Source of the DNA: Paracyclopina nana
Taxonomy: Eukaryota; Arthropoda; Copepoda; Cyclopoida; Cyclopettidae
Assembly (NCBI GenBank): GCA_019096065.1
Contig: JAGUCH010000005.1
Span: 4,526,001 to 4,590,000 of the forward strand
Reading direction: 5' to 3'
DNA length: 64,000 bases
Below are positions 9,301 to 20,467 of this stretch, in pieces; the first letter of the stretch is position 1, and each line of letters begins with the position of its first letter. The notes below the pieces were generated by a model. That model saw only the letters and a list, made by a program, of their open reading frames with translations, had not been told where the DNA came from and ran no database searches. The position numbers were made by a program, and so were the translations under genes.

Positions 9301-12300
9301 TAATCTGCATGCACCGTCAGTCGAAGCTATGCGATGATGCCCCTGGGCGCAAAAATCGGTGAGGAGGCAAAAAATGGTCCGTGTACAGTGGGAGTTTCTC
9401 ATGGTCGTATGCCATGCGTGCGCACGTCAGCGTGGATTTTAGCTGCCGCGAAACCAAATGCGTGTGGTGCGCACAACTTCCTCCTTCTCCTGGCAAGCTC
9501 GACGTCGGCATTCTTTTTTCCCGTGCAAGCTGCAGACGATCGAGAATGGAGACGTGGCAAAGCAGTTTCACTTTTGTAATCGGGCCGGGCATAAATTAGA
9601 AAGCCGATCCCTTTATGAACGATGCGAGCGCTTGATTTATGCCGGCCAGTGACATTTAGCGAGGAGCAAGATGACCGCGTGCAACGTAAGTAGCTCTTTG
9701 GCTTTTAGCGGAAAGTCGGGTTATGTTATTATTGGGAGGAAAGTTCCCGCACGTTGACGTCGGCCGTCGTTGCCACGGAAAACTGCGGCTAGGCTTCAAT
9801 TATCGATAGGCCGCCGCGACTGGCGCATTGTTGGCCTTCGCGGACGCTTCAAAGCGGATCAGCTGTTCGTTAAAAAAAGGCTGGCTTTCCCGTGGCCGTG
9901 CTGAGAAATGCATCCTCCTTTCCCACTTTGCTTTCGGCCGGGTCACGCCAGAAGTGCAACGTGCGTGCGAAGAAAGGCCGAAATGCAACCTTGGCGATCG
10001 TCGGTCGCAAGCATGGCTCGACGAAGTCGTCGAACATGTGTGTGTGTGTGCTGCTACACGAACGACATGGCGACGAGGAGCGCATGCTTGCGCATAGCCC
10101 GTAGCTGCTGCTGCCGCATGCTGTAGCCTTCGCAGCCCTCAAGCTGCTTCTTCGCCGCTGTCACAATGACAGGCCAACGTAGTCGAATGCCAACCTCGAG
10201 GTGGGAAGGAGCTCGCCGAGGAGACTCCTTCGTGAATTAATGGCCACCGCACCCACGCACGCCTATCATCGTTGCGGGGCCGAAAGAGAGGCCCCTGCCA
10301 TCCCCGATTTTCGCGACGCGTCGCGGAGCTTCGCCACGCGGAGGAAAGCACGATTGTCGCGCGGATGCTTGGAGGTAAGTTCGGCTATTTTTGAGACGGA
10401 CGACTAAAAGCCACGCTAGCTACATTGCCATCCTCGAGATGACGTTTCCAAAGGGATCGTCCGCGCAAAGCATCGACAGCTTCGGCTCGCTGCCACGCTG
10501 GCATTTTCAATCAACGGGCTCGCATGCGCGGAGCGCTTCGTTACCGTGGAGGATTCGTGCGTGGTGCAACGCGAGCGAAAGATGACACCGCGAAACCTTT
10601 GCCAGCCTCAGTGCAAAGGCTTCGCCTTGGCTTCGCTTAGGCTTAGGCTGCTAGGCCGCCGCCATGTTTTTTCGCCTCGCGCTAGCTCGACAAAAGCTTG
10701 CGGCCTAGGCTCCTGCATGGGCGCGTGCACCTCCCGCAGTCCACGTCATGCACGTCATTATCGAATGAATTTGCCATTTGGCAAGAGAGCGGACTTTTTC
10801 CACACGTGGCGGAGCGCGACGGCTCGCTGGATCGGAGGTGTTTCCAATCCAAGCAGCGGAGTGGCAGCTTCGGTTGCTGTTGTAGCTGGCAGCAGCGGGA
10901 GCTCCGGCTTCAATTGTCGCTACAGTGCATGCTCCGCTATAATGGGATGGTGGCAAACGATACGCGCCTTAGCTGGAGCAGCGGGTTCAACGAACTTGGG
11001 CATCGACTGGAAAACTTAGCTCCGCGATGCTGCATCTAATCAAATTAAGCTCCGCGGCGTAGATGGATGCCCCGAGGCCCGCGACGCGTGCTCCGTGCCA
11101 ACTTTGCCGTTTTGGGTGGGCGTCGGCGTTGCCAAGGGACCATGGTCGAACCACGCATGCGGTGGCAGCAACGGGATGGAAAATGGAGAGAAAAAAAATC
11201 TCGGGGACATTTGACGTCGCGTTTTCCAGTTTGGGAACCAGTTCTCTTTCGCTTTGAAGCTCCCCCCCTCAAAGCCGCACAATAGCTTTAGTTCAAGCTT
11301 TAGTTCTGAAAACGAGAATTCCATGATGCGATGAGCGTTTCGACTTAGCGTGGCCGCTCGAGCCCGCATCGCTCATCATCTCCCGTCGTTGCCAATGGCT
11401 CGATTTTACCCGAGGGAGACCTTGAACGCGAACGACGCATGCAGAAGATCATCTTTGAGCCGCTCCTCAATATCGCTAATGCATCCCGTTGCCATGGGCC
11501 GAATCGTGGCCTTTCGTTTCGAAAAGTTCCGATAACTGTACCGGCCACGGCAAAGTGAATTTTCCAAAAGCTGGCGGCCTGGCGCGGCTTGGAAGCTGCT
11601 AAAAAATGCGGTTGCGGACGACACATTTTCTCCATGATGGATCCCATATCTCTCTGGCGTTCGCGCGGCCAAGAAGCTTCGATGCTCTTTTCGATTTTTG
11701 GGATCACGCCAAGCCCGACTACAATGGCGTCGCGGCCCGCCAGCCAGTCACGACCAAGAAGATGATGATGATGATGATGGAGGGCATAACTGTACTGCCA
11801 GACACCCTGGCAGCATGAGCAGCGCTCGCGAGCCAGTGTCTTTTTAGTGATTTCAACGTGCCAGGTTGCAGTTATTCATTCATTCGCGTAAAAAGATGCA
11901 TAAGGCCACGCGAGCTCCGAGCTTCTTCCGCGATCACGCGCATTCGGGGCCGATTTTCACGTCCGTGCACTCGGCTACGTCGCCAAAAGCTACGGTACAA
12001 GATTTTCTACCGTCAATGAATGGGAAACGTGGCGGGACGAGTCCGGAAGTGGCAGTTCTCGCGCAGCCAGAGAGGCGCGAGCCGGGGCTCCAGATCGCAT
12101 ACCAAGATAGGGATACGCAATGTCCCACATATGCGCGACTCCGCCAAAACTCTCTCCCGTTCGTTCGGGATTGCCGTTCTCCGCCCGCACTGCAAACGCT
12201 ACTTTTTTTTAATTAAAGGGCCATTCAAAAGGGCCAGCTCGCGCCCATGCGGCATAGGTTGCAGGATGTGGGTGAAGCTGGTGCGTGCTTGATTATTGAG

Positions 12301-13100
12301 GCAAAGGCCGAGTGGGACGGCCTTCGCGAGAGATTACAGTGCGGCCGGCGTGCTGGGCCTCCACGCGAGCCTGGCCTAGACAGGCCTGAACGCGTGAAGC
12401 AAGCCAGCTTGGCTCGCATCGCGCCTCCGCTCGAGCAATGCAGCTAGCTAGCTGGCTTGCTAGCCGCAGCTAACCTAGCTAGCTCCGCAGCTGCTCAACT
12501 TCAATCACTTGTTGCACACGCACTTTGCCGACCACTTCACCTTGCTTTGACACGTCAAACTTCAAAAGGACGTCAGCCTTTCGTCTCCTCGGCCTTTTAA
12601 ACGACGCCAGTGATGCATCTCACCATTTAAAGGGACGCTGGTCACGCGCGCGCGCGCGCGTGCCATTTTTAAAGGTACTCTTTTAACTATTTAATTTGCT
12701 CGTCAAACGGGAGTGGCATAAACAAAAAAATCGCCAGAGGGCGTTTTTTCGATTTCAATCGTGGCCTTTTGCGAGTTTGAGTGCGAGAGGTGGCTTTGAA
12801 TGGGCTAATGGCCTTAAGAGGGGTGTTTCCCTCATATGGGTCATGCATGGAGGGCCAAAAAACGACCGAAGGCGCCATCTGCCGTCGAAAGTGCGGAACG
12901 GAACTTGCGCGAGTCGCCGATAGGGGGCGCTGCGTCGTGCGTGCTCTTGGAATGTCTGGAGCGCTCTCGCGGCGCTTCGGCGCAACTGCGACTGCAGGGA
13001 AACGGTAAATGGCCTTTTTTCCAGTCAAATTAGCCTCGTGCTCGTCGTTGGGGGAAACGGTAACATCCGAGACCCCATTATGTTTTCAAAGATTCGCCGC
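9300..13100. other. GC- and CpG-rich block, no convincing CDS
   Basis: Base composition changes sharply here: I count 39 G+C in the 60 bases at 10681-10740, against clearly AT-rich flanks, and CG dinucleotides are plentiful. All six frames have 60-157-codon open stretches, as expected of GC-rich non-coding DNA, and none reads as a known protein. GACGTC (CRE/bZIP-like core) occurs near 9499, 9755, 11214 and 12571. Strong splice-donor matches lie at 9686 (AAC|GTAAGT, after a short ATG frame at 9671) and 10375 (GAG|GTAAGT). Simple repeats include (TG)n near 10036, (GAT)n near 11762, AGCT-rich DNA at 12440-12500 and (CG)n near 12648. A CpG-island-like promoter/enhancer domain or non-coding first exons are possible. 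Confidence 0.5.
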
Positions 13101-14552
13101 CTTTGCCCGTCAAATGCGTCGGTACTTTTGTGAGCTGGCAGTCGACACCTTATCCATTCCAGACGGTCAGGAGCCATAACAGCGCTTTTTACGACCGCAT
13201 AACGCCACCCTTGTTGCGCCGTAAAAAAGTGTCAGTGACTACCAATGCCGTCGATCGCCACTCCCACGCTGGACTTTTTGCTCAATTTTCTTCCATCACT
13301 AATAGTATTTGTACAATGGGAGACTCGTCCGTTATTGCTCGTTCCCACACGCACGTTATTTCCACCACGAACCCCTTCTACGTATTGCCTAGAGATATGC
13401 TAATTCGCCAGATGATGTGGAACGAACTTTTTACAACCGGACTTGCGATATACAAAGCAGGCCTGGTCGACGAAACGACTGTTTTGACAGATGCTTGTCG
13501 TCGACTCACCTTTTAAACAGACGCGAAAGCTCCGTTTATGATGGCCGTTTTAGCATGAATACGCCCTAATTGAACGGGGGAGCAGGAAATGTAAGGCGAT
13601 ATTCCGACTTCTTTATATCGTGGCCTCGAGGACCATTATTGTCGATTACCTTCCTTTTGTGCCGGTATAATGAGCCGCCATTTTTACATGTATATATGCG
13701 GGTCGACATTCTAGACTAATGTTTGCTCACCCTTAGGAGACCTCTTGTGCATGTTCACATGTCAAATTGCTTCCGAGACATTTTTCAAAATCCATCTTGA
13801 CAAGCAGTGAACCCGAATATAGCAGCTACATAGCAGTTGTCGTGGCTCGTTTTGGCTAGCATTGTTTGCTTACACACCTTAATGGCGACATCGCTCGCAC
13901 ATCCGCGAGAGCTAAGCAGTTTTTCTTCGCAAGCGTTTATCATCTTGACCTTTTGGCCACCCAGCGCGAGGCCATTATATTTCCTTACCTCCCACCACTT
14001 CCTCTCGTTCTAGTGACGACTACAGATTGAGCCTAATTTTCACCCCCAAAAAGAAGCTATAGCTCTCAACCGTTCGTGCATTCCTCAAAATCAGGCGCGG
14101 TATATGGAAGCGACTCGTGTATATTTTCTTAGCGCGTTTGTGGCCAACATCGCCTTTTTTAAGCGTCTAAGTAGCTTAGCATCCTCTCCCGTCTCCGTAC
14201 GCGTCGTCGTCAATTGCAATTGGGAAAATAAGCAAAACTAATGTTTACTCTGGTCGGCTCTTCTTGGTCGCAGCAGGACTCACGTGTGATGCGCTAATGA
14301 TGATACACTTGACTTCATTGCAGCTTCTGACTGACAATAAACACGAGGCCAACTTGAAAAAATAATCAAGCCAGCACATACTCTCCCAGGTGATGCTGGA
14401 GCAGAACATGAAAAACCCCTTCCTTCCTCAAGCATCTGGACAGCGAAAGAAGATATGTGCAATTCTCGAAACCGGCTTTCATAGTGATTTACTGACAAAT
14501 CATTTTCCGATCTGAGATCATTGTGAAAGCTGATTTTAAAGCACGAGGCAAC
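13101..14552. other. Intergenic 3' of SoxE
   Basis: Intermediate GC content. A 137-codon plus frame at 13103-13516 has no recognisable domain or splice context. Nothing else supported. Confidence 0.4.
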
Positions 14553-14558
14553 TTTATT
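14553..14558 (-). promoter_or_regulatory. Polyadenylation signal of SoxE
   Basis: AATAAA on the minus strand starts 9 nt after the SoxE stop (14567-14569). If used, the 3' UTR would be only a few tens of bases. Confidence 0.5.
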
Positions 14559-14566
14559 CCAGATCA

Positions 14567-16393
14567 TTACATCTCCCAAGAAGCGACCATTTCATTGGGC
14601 GGCATCCTGCCCGCGGGCCCCGAGGCGCCCATGATTTGACCCTGAGGCTGCTCCATGGCGTATGAATTGTTGAACGTTGATACATGCTGCTGCTGCTGAT
14701 AATACATGTTGAAATACGACTGCTGTTGTTGCTCATTATGGTACTCTTCCCCACGCCCGTTATTGTATGTATCCACGGGGCTGCTCGCGTGCGAAGGGCT
14801 GCTGCTTTCGCCCGTTGCTGCTCCCGATACGGTTTGCGAGGGACTTTCCCCGCTGTGAAAAATGCTCTGCTTCGTTGATGGTTGCTGATGGCCGGCCCAA
14901 TACTGTAACGAGTCCGAGGCTGAGAATGGAGGATACTCGTAGGCCAATGGAGACATGACATGTTGATGTTGCTGCAGCTGCTGTTGCTGCTGTTGAAGTT
15001 GCAGTTGCTGTGGCGTTGTGGGAGGCGTAAGTGGATGCTCTCTCTCAGAGCCAGGGCTCGATTGGGGCGTTCGCGTGGTGGAGGCCGCTCTGCCAGAGTG
15101 TGTGGACGAGGAGGACGAAGAGGCTGTGGAAGAAGAGGACATTGGCCCGGCCTTCGAGACCGTTTTCACTTTTGCAGTCAGCTGCTGGTGCTGAGGCTTG
15201 GCCTCGCTGTGAGGCCGCCTTCTCCGAGGCTGGTATTTGTATTCGGGATGCTCGCGTTTGTGCCTCAGTCGCAGCCTCTCGGCCTCTCTCTGGAATGGCA
15301 TTTTCTCCTCCTCTTTTAGCATCCTGCAAACAAGAGCACGAGGTTCATTTTTAGAGCTCGCCCATTAAAGGAAGTGACTTTCAGATCTTTGCAGATGTTG
15401 ATCTCTCACGGTTTCGAATTGCTGACAATTTGTTGTGATCTGGCAATGCCGCAAAGGAGGTCGGCACATGGCAAACAAATAGAATCACGAGGCCGTGACA
15501 AAGCTAGCTCGGAATTCCAATTAGGCTATGCTCGATCATGTCACGATGACATCCGAGAATGAACGCTACGCGAGCCGCCGTTCCCGCTTGCATGTCGTGG
15601 CTTTTCACGCGCAAACAAAGCACGCACATCCAACTTCTGCTTCTTGAATTACACATTTCAGAAAGCTCAAAATGTGGCCGAATCAAACGAAAATTGGACC
15701 AAACTTTTAAAGCTTTTCTCGAATTGCGCTTCAATCTTCGTATTTTATCATATGTCTTCAAATCGCAAAAATTACTTTTGATCGCAGTGAAAATTCTTAG
15801 CTTATTAAGTTGTTTGCTCAGATCTATTCAAATGTTTACGCGATATCTACTTGCACGCGTGTATAAAGAGCTGGACTTACCTCCATAACTTTCCAAGTGT
15901 CTTGCTCAATTCAGCATTGTGAAGGCTGGGATACTGATCGCCCAGTCGTCTCCTGGCAGCCTGTGCCCAAACCATGAATGCATTCATAGGCCGTTTCACG
16001 TGAGTATTCCTCTTCTCAAGCCTGAAATGACAATAATTAGCTTAGATTTCCCACTTGCCACTTCGACTCAGGTGGCCATTACACCCTCAGGTGGACAAGT
16101 GTGTGTACTTTGCGTCGACTTACAATGAATAAATCGAGTGAAATCCAAATGGAGACCAATTCTAATTTCTACACTTTTGCTGTAGCGCATCAAAGTAAAA
16201 AAAGAGAAAGGCCATCGGGGGAGTAGTAATGTGCTTACTTATTTGCCAAAGGCTGCAGAGTCCAATTGTAGCCTTTGAGTAATCGATCCACGGCTGCATC
16301 GAGCCTAGCCTGAGTCTGCTGATCAAACTCAGTTTCCTGAAATTCGTCCTCGAGGTCGTCGAGGTCGTGGTGGTAGCCTCCTCCGTGATGCAT
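14567..16393 (-). CDS. SoxE: SoxE-group HMG-box transcription factor (Sox8/9/10, Sox100B)
   Basis: Three coding exons, 16239-16393, 15881-16021 and 14567-15323, give 350 residues. The pre-HMG region has the SoxE signature [15 protein letters not shown]. The HMG box (about residues 56-133) runs from [20 protein letters not shown] through [16 protein letters not shown] to [11 protein letters not shown]. The second intron splits the HMG box after KLW in the position known for vertebrate SOX8/9/10. The C-terminal half is Ser/Gln/Pro-rich with poly-Gln, as in transactivation regions. SoxE proteins bind minor-groove A/T-rich sites and direct gonad, gut and neural-crest-type programmes. The ATG at 16393 lies just inside an exon that begins after tttgtag; an untranslated first exon upstream is likely. 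Confidence 0.93.
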
Positions 16394-18944
16394 TTTTTGC
16401 AGCCTACAAAGGGGGTCAGCTAATTGTCGTTGCTTGGGGAGCAAAAAATTTGACTGACACTGGATGTAACTTAAGACGGTCTCTTTAGCACTGACTCTTG
16501 GCACGGCCTCAGCCGCTAATGCTGTGCACAGTGTAGTACGGAGGCCGGTCGCTCACGAGAGACAAATGAGTTGTCCGTAATTTCCCAGGTGCGATGTCTC
16601 ACTTGGCCGGCCACAAACAACTGAAGTACTCACAAGTGATCTTGACTCGTGGGTGTGTGGGGAATGACAGATTGACTTTCGTGTACTGGAGCTGACCGTC
16701 CGGAATCAGGAGCAGACGCACGCTTTCTTTCCATCAGGCTCCGCCTCTCACCGACACGGACTTCGCCAATCCCTGGGCAAGGCTGCGGACCCTTCTTTGC
16801 CTGTATATACCTAGCTTCGAGCAAGGATAGCCTCGCATTTTCATCATGGCGGTTTCCTTCTAAAGTAGCTATAAATACTCCATACCATTTTAATTTTTTT
16901 AAAGTATGTGCCATAAAATATACCAAAAATATACCTATGGATGCATATTGTGATCAACAACACAAATCAGGTATTGGCAAAAGCATTTCTTTCTTTAAAA
17001 AATAAATAAAGGCATAGATTAATTGGGCGTCTTAAACGAGCCAGATGTAAGCAAACAGCCAAGGGTGTCTTCTCTGTATTTCATTTGTCGCATAATTGAT
17101 TCGAATTAACTAAGAAGCATGTAATGTCACTACATATATTGCTGCTTGTGGTGTTCATCTATTTTATAGGAAAGGAAAATCCTCGCTCCATTTAGCTTAT
17201 TCCTTGATGATTAAATTAAAAAGCATTGCTCAGAACGAAAAATTAAAAGTTGTGAAAATAAGGCGACTCACCGATACTAAGCTCTCTTAATAAACTAATA
17301 TAGCCCAAGTCTTGAATAAGAAACAAAATTGATTAAAAAACCATTGTAACTAGAAAATGATTGAACAAAAGCTTAGATTGGTGAGGCATCCGTAGATGAG
17401 CTACAAATAGGCGATGAGATTATCCTTGAGGTCTGGAGGGAAGCGTTCATTATTTTACACATAAGAATTCTTGATATTCTACCGCGACTTTGTCTTAATA
17501 CGTAGTGCTACGAACTTACGAAGTCGCGGAGGAATATCTAAAATCCATGCATCCTTACCAGAGTAGTAGATTTTGATGAGAGTAAAACGTTCTCAAAACT
17601 CAGTTCCAAAAAACAGCCTAAAGGTTGCCGGCCGGCCTACGGACGCAGGATATACGTCCATTCTAATTCAACCATTAGTTACGTTATGTAATTCTATATT
17701 TCATTTGGTATTTGGTAATACAACCGAAAAACAATGGACCATCTCAAGCTTTCTGCTTGAAAGTAAAAGAAGCGTAAATGAACGCCACTTACATCCCTTA
17801 TATGTTTACCTTTTTGCTCATATCTGAGTCAAAAATAGCTAGCTGGAAAAAAGATAATTTTTTTTTTCACTAATATGAACTTTTGATTTTTTTCCAGCTC
17901 AAAACATGACATTAAGAACCTTTAAACTTATTCAATGATGATATTTGGAATTGGCATAATGTTATAACTGCAAGCATTGCTAAAAAGGGGGGGAAAGGTG
18001 ATCTTGACAGCACTCAAGCCACCATTCTTACATAAGAATCTTCGTCGGAAGCAATTAATATCCTCAACGCATGAAATTATTATCCTAAGCTTAATAAAAG
18101 AAATAGCTATATCTATTTTGGCTAGCTATAAGAATGTATTGAAAAAATGTGTCTGGATTAGTTGACAGCAACGCTGACACGTGTCAAGGCCGATCATAAA
18201 AGAACGAAAATTTTAGCACCTGCTAATTTGACAGCATGACCAATAAAGTAGTCAAAACAGCCGTATTTTGTGTGTGGCAAGTTTTAAGAAAAAGTCCATT
18301 AAGAAAATGAGCTGCCTACACATGTAGTATGGCTACTTGACTAAACGATGACAGCTTGCGTGGCGTAAAACCTGACAAAAAGTGCGAACGATTTCCGAAC
18401 AAATGAGGCGGTGAGTTGCGAGTCAACATTTTTTGCTACCGGCTGGCGCTGCTTAAGATCATTCCATGATAGCGATGACTTGTAGCTATTTTCCGGACCA
18501 GTTGGAAAAACACTCGTTATAATGGCATGATGCTGCAAAGCAGCCCAACTGCATTAGCGGAAATTTCGTGACTTGATAGCAATGCAAGATAGATCTCTTA
18601 GTGGAGAATAATGATGAGCTCAAGGGAAGAGCTGAATGCTTTCTTTGTTCGGCTTAAGCGCGCATTTTGCGGAGGAGATGAGTAAGAGTGACATGAGTAG
18701 GCGTTCCATCCGCTTCCCGAAGAAAAGAATTCTCGTCCATAACCGAAATAACGAGGCTTGAATTTGCATTTTATCAGTTTGTATTTCGCCTTAAAAAGAG
18801 AGTTGATAGAGGAGAGGGGAAAAAAGGAACAGTTTGCACGAGTAATTAACGTCCATCATACCTTTTCATCATAGCGTTTTTCATATAGCAGTAGAGGTAT
18901 ATATGTTAAATTATGCACTGTTTTGTTGGGAATGGTCTGTCACC
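16394..18944. other. SoxE 5' flank and intergenic DNA
   Basis: Includes the presumed SoxE 5' UTR and promoter, then AT-rich DNA without a supported gene. A compact inverted repeat lies at 17473-17538 (separate entry). Confidence 0.4.
17473..17538. repeat. 66-bp imperfect hairpin
   Basis: The 5' arm starts GATATTC.ACCGCGACTT and the 3' arm is AAGTCGCGG..GAATATC, so about 20 of 22 outer positions pair, with a loop around ACGTAGTGCTACG (itself part-palindromic). No flanking TA duplication is clear. It could be a tiny MITE relic or a pre-miRNA-like stem; sequence alone does not decide. Confidence 0.5.
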
Positions 18945-19118
18945 AGAACAGGATCTGGGAATCGCCTGGCTCGGCCAGGGCCCCGAAAGGCCCTAGGCCC
19001 AGGCGTCCAGCAGCCCCTCGCGGGGTTGCGACAGGCCCCTCCCAACTACTCTACAGTTAGATAAGGATGATCTCCCTTGCCTTGCCCCAAGTTGCTTTGA
19101 AACGTTATTATTATTATG
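18945..19118 (+). mobile_element. Probable 3' fragment of a non-LTR retrotransposon
   Basis: A GC-rich segment rich in short stems (GGCTCGGCCAGGGCCCCGAA, CCCCTCGCGGGGTTG) runs into CCCAACTACTC and ends in (ATT)n at about 19105-19118. GC-rich 3' UTRs ending in short ATT runs are common in arthropod LINEs. It is only a tail; no reverse transcriptase remains, and there is no second copy to compare. Confidence 0.4.
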
Positions 19119-19910
19119 ATCATGGTACTATTGTACGGTAGAGAATTCACAGAAAGCACAACTTCGTTCAAATCAACCCCACTCAGGACTTGCTCTCTCG
19201 AACTAGATGAAAATGACGAGAGTAGTTCACCAATGCTGGTCAGCATGCAGACTTGATATAGTATCTATATCATTGCAATGATATGTTGTGCAAGAGAAGC
19301 TAGCATTAGAAAAAGAGCAGATCGAGTGGTGGCCACGACAAAGTGAAAATATGTACTGATAACAGAGGAAATCTGGTAAATAAGGTTTGAAAGGGACAGT
19401 ACCTGTGCTGATCAGTCTCTATTTTTTTCGAGCAACATTAAGAGCCCATCTTGGCATCTCGACTTCAGCCCTACGACGTAAAAACGACAAGTTAAAAAAA
19501 GGCCTTGAAATTCTTTTCATTTGCTTTCAGTTGAGTGGACGTGGATAGTACAAACTGCCAAGAGAAGAAGACTTACCTTGCTTATAATGTATAACTGCTA
19601 TAAATACATATTCGCTCGAATTTGAAGAAAATCAAGGTGGGAGGGTAATTGAAGCGGAGAACATTCGTAAAAACTACTGATTATTATGGCGAAATAGAGT
19701 GTGAGGAAAATGATTAATAGTTTTGACTGCGTATGGGTGCGTCGCCATCCAGACGAACGCATTTACACTGCTGGGAATTACAAAAGCGCGAAAATGGTTA
19801 GTTTCCCGCCACCACAAACTCGGATATCTGGTTATGAGAAGGACTGCATGTCGTGGAATGGTGCTCCGACATCGATCTTCCATGAATGCCCTGAAGTACC
19901 TGGAGAGTAA
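19119..19910. other. Intergenic, nothing supported
   Basis: No frame, repeat or RNA gene could be supported. The last part may be 3' UTR of the minus-strand exon that ends at 19911. Confidence 0.35.
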
Positions 19911-20467
19911 CTATGGAATCCTCGGGAGGAACACCAAGCCTCCAGACTGGAATTGATTCGCAGCAGCCAAGTTCAGCAACTGCTGCTGCTGCTGTTGTTG
20001 TTGTTGCTGCTGTTGGGAGACTGCAGCAGCAGTGATGGGCGAAAACGAGGTGGAAGTCGTCGTCATGCTCGTTGGCTGCGAGACCACGTAAGTGGGCGTG
20101 GACGACTGAACCATCTGCTGTTGTTGCTGCTGTTGCTGCTGCTGGTGCAACTGTTGGAGGTGCTGCTGAATTTGTTGCTGCTGCTGCAGCTGTTGGAGAT
20201 GTGTGGCTATGGCGGCGTTTTGCTGTTGTTGTTGTTGCAGGAGGCCAGGGTTGGTTGCAAAATCGAAAAATCCATTGGACATCGACGTTGGAATGGTGGG
20301 CGTGGCAGTCATCCCTCCATTCGGGTTCCCCGGCTGCATTCCCAGCAGGTCAAGCCCCTGTCATCTGAACCGTGGCGCGGTGCCCAACATGCCGAAATGG
20401 GTCGCCAGGAATGGGTTGGCTGCTAGCCCCGATTGCCCCATCATGGCGGCCGCGGCCGCTGCGGCAG
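19911..20467 (-). CDS. Ala/Gln-rich terminal exon with in-frame UGA, possible distal ZNF207 exon
   Basis: On the minus strand an acceptor (caatcgtttcag|CTGCC) at 20467 opens a frame of poly-Ala, then MMGQSGLAANPFLATHFGML, and a TGA at 20363-20361 followed by CAG. The same frame then stays open for about 150 codons to a stop at 19911, with TPTIPTSMSNGFFDFATNPG and long Gln runs. Both parts are rich in Ala, Met, Gln and Pro like the ZNF207 C-terminus. The exon is phase 1, matching the strong internal donor in the last ZNF207 exon (CAAG|gtaagc at 23498), so it could be an alternative 3' end across a 3-kb intron. It could equally belong to an unrelated gene or be a 3' UTR. CAG runs reduce stops, so openness alone is weak evidence. 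Confidence 0.4.

Noticed and set aside
10546-11019. 157-codon plus frame in the GC-rich block
   Set aside because: Open frames occur on all six frames here as a result of GC content; no domain, start context or splice support.
16630-16926. Separate minus-strand gene upstream of SoxE
   Set aside because: Position and composition fit SoxE 5' flank; no domain and no splice consensus to another exon.
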